Below, piece by piece: positions 5,794 through 8,096 of a stretch of 8,096 nt of DNA. The translations under genes were made by a program, and so were the position numbers. The notes beneath the pieces are model-generated. The model did not search any database, had not been told where the DNA came from, and saw only the letters and a list, made by a program, of their open reading frames with translations. The stretch comes from Syntrophomonadaceae bacterium (GTDB lineage Bacteria; Bacillota_D; Dethiobacteria; DTU022; PWGO01), in NCBI GenBank assembly GCA_003554535.1, contig PWGT01000033.1, positions 1 to 8,096 of the forward strand. The letters are read 5' to 3'. Within the stretch, counting starts at the first letter, position 1; each line of letters starts with the position of its first letter.

Positions 5794-7785
5794 TTATTTT
5801 ATGATCCGGTCGTTACGAAAATCATTCCAAACATTTTCAAACCAATTTTCTTTTTGAGGGAGGGGGTTAACTGGTTCCCACCGGCAGTGGCATTCCCCTT
5901 CTTCATATATTACTTTCTGGATATAGTGGCTTAAAGAACCATCATCTAGAGAGAAACGGAAGTCTTCGGGAAGTTTTTCAATAGGAAGCTTCCCTTCCGG
6001 GTCATAAACTATATAGGAGCTACGGCTTTTGCCTTCGTTTTTAATATAATCCGTTATAGCAGACAAATAAATATACTGACATAGCAGCATATCATAATTT
6101 AAAAATGCCTCCGCCAACTCCTCAGTTGAAGACAGCCTGGTTTGCTCCGCTAAGGATGCCAGCTGTTTCCGAGCTTCTTCTGCTCCAATTTCAGCTGCTT
6201 CCAAGGAACGAATATGGGCCCCTCGTTGAGACATTCGCTCGCCTATTTCCTGTTTTATATCTTTTACATTGCTTCTGCCGCCTAGTTGTTCCATAAATTT
6301 CCCGGCCAGCTCTATTTTCTGCTGAATCTGTTTTTCCGTCATTTGGAGGAATTCCTCGGTGTTCGGTGGCTGGTCTTGATAACGAGCCGCAATGAACTGG
6401 GCAGCCCTTGTGCTCCCGACTTGTCCGGAATTCAAAGCGCTGCCCCCCGGCCGGTAAACTCCATGGCTTCCATTGACTTCTCCCACCGGAAAAAAATGTT
6501 GAAGATTGCTCTCCCACCATATATTGCCAGAAAGCCCCCCGTTGTTGTGTTGGGCACAGACAGCCAACTCCAGGTATTCTTTAGTCAAGTCAATCCCGTT
6601 ATTTTTATAAAGATCAATAGCTGGCTGATTCATATGGGCCAGCCTTTCGATGGGAGTTCCAAATAGAGCTCCGGAATTTTGCAAGTAATTGTAACTCTCT
6701 TCTCCCAGCAAGTTGAAATCCAGTTTGCCGTTTTGGCTTCCCCATCCCGGGTTCTTCAAAAAATCGAGCCAAACCCTTCTGCCCTTGATCACGGTTTCAT
6801 TATAAACCAATATATCTATTAAAGAGGAACCGTAATTATTCACTTTAGACGAATCAAAGGGCCACTGATAACCCTTTAAAAAGATGGTATCCATCATTCT
6901 GCCGGGGTCTTCAAAATATTCTTCCAAAAATTCTTTTTCATCATTGCCATCCCGGTCTGTAGATACGTAACGAGGAAGGACCTGTTGATAGGTACCGGAT
7001 AGATTCCACCGGAATTTGATGGAAGAAAGCCCGAACTGAGATTCAGTCAAGTTTCTACCTTCTGCTCCTGCTTCGAAAGCTATGCCGGTTGCCCCGGTTT
7101 GACTTTCCGGATATACAGAAGTTGAGTACATGGCCCCCGGCCCACCGGTAGCATAAACAACATTGGTACAGTTAAATAGAACGTAACGCTCGTCAGGCTT
7201 TGCTAGCCGGTTTAGATTAAGGGTAATCAATCCCAAGGTTTTTGTTTTTTGAGAATCAGTTAAGATACCAATGACCCGATAGCCGTCAAAAATGTCAATT
7301 TCCTTATTATGCACCTGTTCTTCCAGCTTTTCGGTCATGTAATGCGAGGTTAGTGGGCCTACAGAAGTGCCTCTTTGCCGGGGATCATGGTCAGTCTTAT
7401 AACCTATGTATTCCCCGTATTGGTTATGGGGAAAGGGCACCCCGATTTCCACCAGATGAAAGAAACCTTGAGGTGAAAGAGCAGCCTCCACCATGGCTAT
7501 ATCGCCATCCATACTGCCTCCGTTAAAAAGAGTTTGAGCCATCTCGTCCACGGAATCGGGTACTCCTCCACAAAGAGTAAGTTTATAGTAGGTTTGCTTG
7601 TCAGAGCCAGTGTTCCGGGAAGTACCTTTTTTTAACCCTTCGGTGATTAAGGCAATATCTTTCTGCCCGAAATGATAAAGCCTATCAGCAGCGTTAAGGC
7701 CGGCAGCACCGCTACCTACCACCACGGTATTTAGAGAATATACCTGCAAGTTTATGCCACGCCAATCAATAACCTGTTTTTCCAT
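5794..7785 (-). CDS. FAD-dependent oxidoreductase of the fumarate reductase / succinate dehydrogenase flavoprotein superfamily
   Basis: 663 residues, starting at an ATG with GGGAGG 8 bases upstream. The Rossmann dinucleotide motif VVVGSGAAGLNAA (21-33) binds the ADP part of FAD, and a second FAD segment is VVYATGGPGAMYS (209-221). The C-terminal part of the flavin domain is FFPVGEVNGSHG (431-442), then RPGGSALNSGQVGSTRAA (445-462). A capping-domain-like region lies between, and a helical C-terminal domain runs from about 480 to 590. By comparison with SdhA/FrdA, H413 in QHNNGG and R445 in RPGGSALNSG occupy positions of substrate-binding residues. The usual QFHPTG histidine is replaced (SQFGLSS, 249-255), and there is no histidine for covalent FAD attachment in the GTSRNTGSDKQ region (54-64). 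It is therefore probably a noncovalent flavoprotein acting on another substrate. No Tat or Sec signal is present, so a cytoplasmic location is likely. The partner Fe-S subunit is not adjacent. Substrate unknown. Confidence 0.88.
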   Translation of the reverse strand: MEKQVIDWRGINLQVYSLNTVVVGSGAAGLNAADRLYHFGQKDIALITEGLKKGTSRNTGSDKQTYYKLTLCGGVPDSVDEMAQTLFNGGSMDGDIAMVEAALSPQGFFHLVEIGVPFPHNQYGEYIGYKTDHDPRQRGTSVGPLTSHYMTEKLEEQVHNKEIDIFDGYRVIGILTDSQKTKTLGLITLNLNRLAKPDERYVLFNCTNVVYATGGPGAMYSTSVYPESQTGATGIAFEAGAEGRNLTESQFGLSSIKFRWNLSGTYQQVLPRYVSTDRDGNDEKEFLEEYFEDPGRMMDTIFLKGYQWPFDSSKVNNYGSSLIDILVYNETVIKGRRVWLDFLKNPGWGSQNGKLDFNLLGEESYNYLQNSGALFGTPIERLAHMNQPAIDLYKNNGIDLTKEYLELAVCAQHNNGGLSGNIWWESNLQHFFPVGEVNGSHGVYRPGGSALNSGQVGSTRAAQFIAARYQDQPPNTEEFLQMTEKQIQQKIELAGKFMEQLGGRSNVKDIKQEIGERMSQRGAHIRSLEAAEIGAEEARKQLASLAEQTRLSSTEELAEAFLNYDMLLCQYIYLSAITDYIKNEGKSRSSYIVYDPEGKLPIEKLPEDFRFSLDDGSLSHYIQKVIYEEGECHCRWEPVNPLPQKENWFENVWNDFRNDRIIK

Positions 7786-7793
7786 GTATTTTA

Positions 7794-7799
7794 CCTCCC
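7794..7799 (-). promoter_or_regulatory. Ribosome binding site of the flavoprotein gene
   Basis: The minus strand reads GGGAGG, 8 bases, then ATG at 7785, which supports the annotated start. Confidence 0.8.
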
Positions 7800-7833
7800 T
7801 GTCAATTTTTGCAATATAATATGAGAAACTTGT

Positions 7834-7841
7834 CTCTGTTA
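7834..7841. repeat. Left target-site duplication of the MITE-like element
   Basis: CTCTGTTA directly abuts the left terminal repeat; the partner copy at 7987-7994 is CTCTGTTT, differing only in the last base. Confidence 0.6.
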
Positions 7842-7986
7842 GTAATTACTCAGGCACATCTGCTGTGACAGGGGGACGGTTCCATCGTCTTCCCTTCGGA
7901 CCTACGCTTCGCTCCGGTGACGCTCGAACCGTCCCCACAGTTACAGCTTAACTCTTATCTTCCTTAATCCTGGCCTGAGTAGTTAC
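7842..7986. mobile_element. MITE-like non-autonomous element, probably IS66-type
   Basis: The left end GTAATTACTCAGGC (7842-7855) and right end GCCTGAGTAGTTAC (7973-7986) are inverted repeats matching at 13 of 14 positions. Immediately outside them are direct repeats, CTCTGTTA (7834-7841) and CTCTGTTT (7987-7994), 7 of 8 identical. Ends beginning GTAA and 8-bp target duplications are the known signature of the IS66 family, so this looks like a short derivative mobilised by an IS66-type transposase. The 145 bp between has no coding capacity and is dominated by a long hairpin. The single mismatches suggest the insertion is not brand new. It sits 56 bp upstream of the flavoprotein start codon. 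Confidence 0.7.
7862..7947. repeat. GGGGACGGTTC palindromic repeat forming a long imperfect hairpin
   Basis: GGGGACGGTTC (7872-7882) pairs perfectly with GAACCGTCCCC (7926-7936). Pairing continues inward as CGTC (7886-7889) with GACG (7919-7922) and CGGA (7897-7900) with TCCG (7913-7916). It continues outward as GCTGTGAC (7862-7869) with GTTACAGC (7940-7947), which contains one G-T pair. The multi-step symmetric pairing indicates a selected or amplified palindromic unit. I associate the GGGGACGGTT core with dispersed repeats in clostridial genomes; copy number in this genome cannot be seen here. No T-run follows on either strand, so it is not an ordinary terminator. Confidence 0.75.
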
Positions 7987-7994
7987 CTCTGTTT
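7987..7994. repeat. Right target-site duplication of the MITE-like element
   Basis: CTCTGTTT directly abuts the right terminal repeat and matches the left copy at 7 of 8 positions. Confidence 0.6.
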
Positions 7995-8096
7995 TAATCC
8001 ATGTTTTTTCCTCTAGGTTAGCTAATCAAACCTTTTTAAACAACCAGTGAATTTTTTATATTTAAAAGTTACCCCTTTTTCTGGCTCCAGAATTAA

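Noticed and set aside
6191..6520. 109-residue minus-strand open frame overlapping the flavoprotein in another frame
   Set aside because: It is a shadow of the flavoprotein coding sequence, and its low-complexity composition follows from the other frame.
6286..6666. 126-residue plus-strand open frame inside the flavoprotein gene
   Set aside because: It is antisense to a well-supported flavoprotein with conserved motifs, has no clear Shine-Dalgarno site and no recognisable domain.
7871..7940. GGGGACGGTTC hairpin as a terminator or CRISPR unit
   Set aside because: No T-run follows on either strand and there is no repeat-spacer periodicity; it fits a palindromic dispersed repeat.
8015..8037. 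AGGTT...AACCT hairpin followed by T residues near the right edge
   Set aside because: A 5-bp stem with a 9-base loop in A+T-rich DNA and no gene ending upstream. The last 100 bases (7995-8096) otherwise show no gene or clear signal.
1..8096. tRNA, rRNA, CRISPR array or riboswitch
   Set aside because: Nothing resembling a tRNA cloverleaf, rRNA segment, regular repeat array or known riboswitch core was seen on either strand by eye.

Overview
The window is A+T-rich and reads like a motile, anaerobic, low-to-moderate-GC Gram-positive (Firmicutes-type) chromosome. The signs are strong purine-rich Shine-Dalgarno sites (AAGGAGG, GGGAGG), U-tailed intrinsic terminators, a ferredoxin-like DUF362 protein, a fumarate-reductase-superfamily flavoprotein, and a GGGGACGGTTC-type palindromic repeat of the kind I associate with clostridial genomes. 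This assignment is an inference; no rRNA or marker gene is present.

Layout: the end of an unidentified membrane protein (+, 1-150) faces a membrane-anchored triple-PAS sensor (-, 250-1755) that has no output domain. Upstream of the sensor are a 316-base spacer holding two intrinsic-terminator-like hairpins, and then a methyl-accepting chemotaxis protein (-, 2072-4096). The chemoreceptor has a Cache-type sensor, HAMP, a Tsr-like signalling rod and a C-terminal CheR-tether-like pentapeptide (DFEKF). A 575-base A+T-rich spacer with an 11-bp inverted repeat separates it from the divergent DUF362 / 2x[4Fe-4S] protein (+, 4672-5790). That gene converges, with only 3 bases between stop codons, on a large FAD-dependent oxidoreductase (-, 5794-7785).

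The most distinctive structure is upstream of the flavoprotein: a 145-bp MITE-like element (7842-7986). It has 14-bp GTAA-starting terminal inverted repeats (13/14 matching) and abutting 8-bp direct repeats (7/8 matching), the architecture expected of an IS66-family non-autonomous element. Inside it is a long imperfect hairpin built on GGGGACGGTTC/GAACCGTCCCC. It ends 56 bp from the flavoprotein start codon, so it may supply or disrupt that gene's promoter.

Functionally the left half is sensory (PAS sensor, chemoreceptor) and the right half is redox (DUF362 ferredoxin-like protein, flavoprotein). The two redox genes are convergent rather than an operon, so a shared pathway is only suggested. 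I found no complete new multi-gene system. The points worth following up are the MITE, the unusual chemoreceptor architecture, the output-less PAS protein and the altered active site of the flavoprotein.
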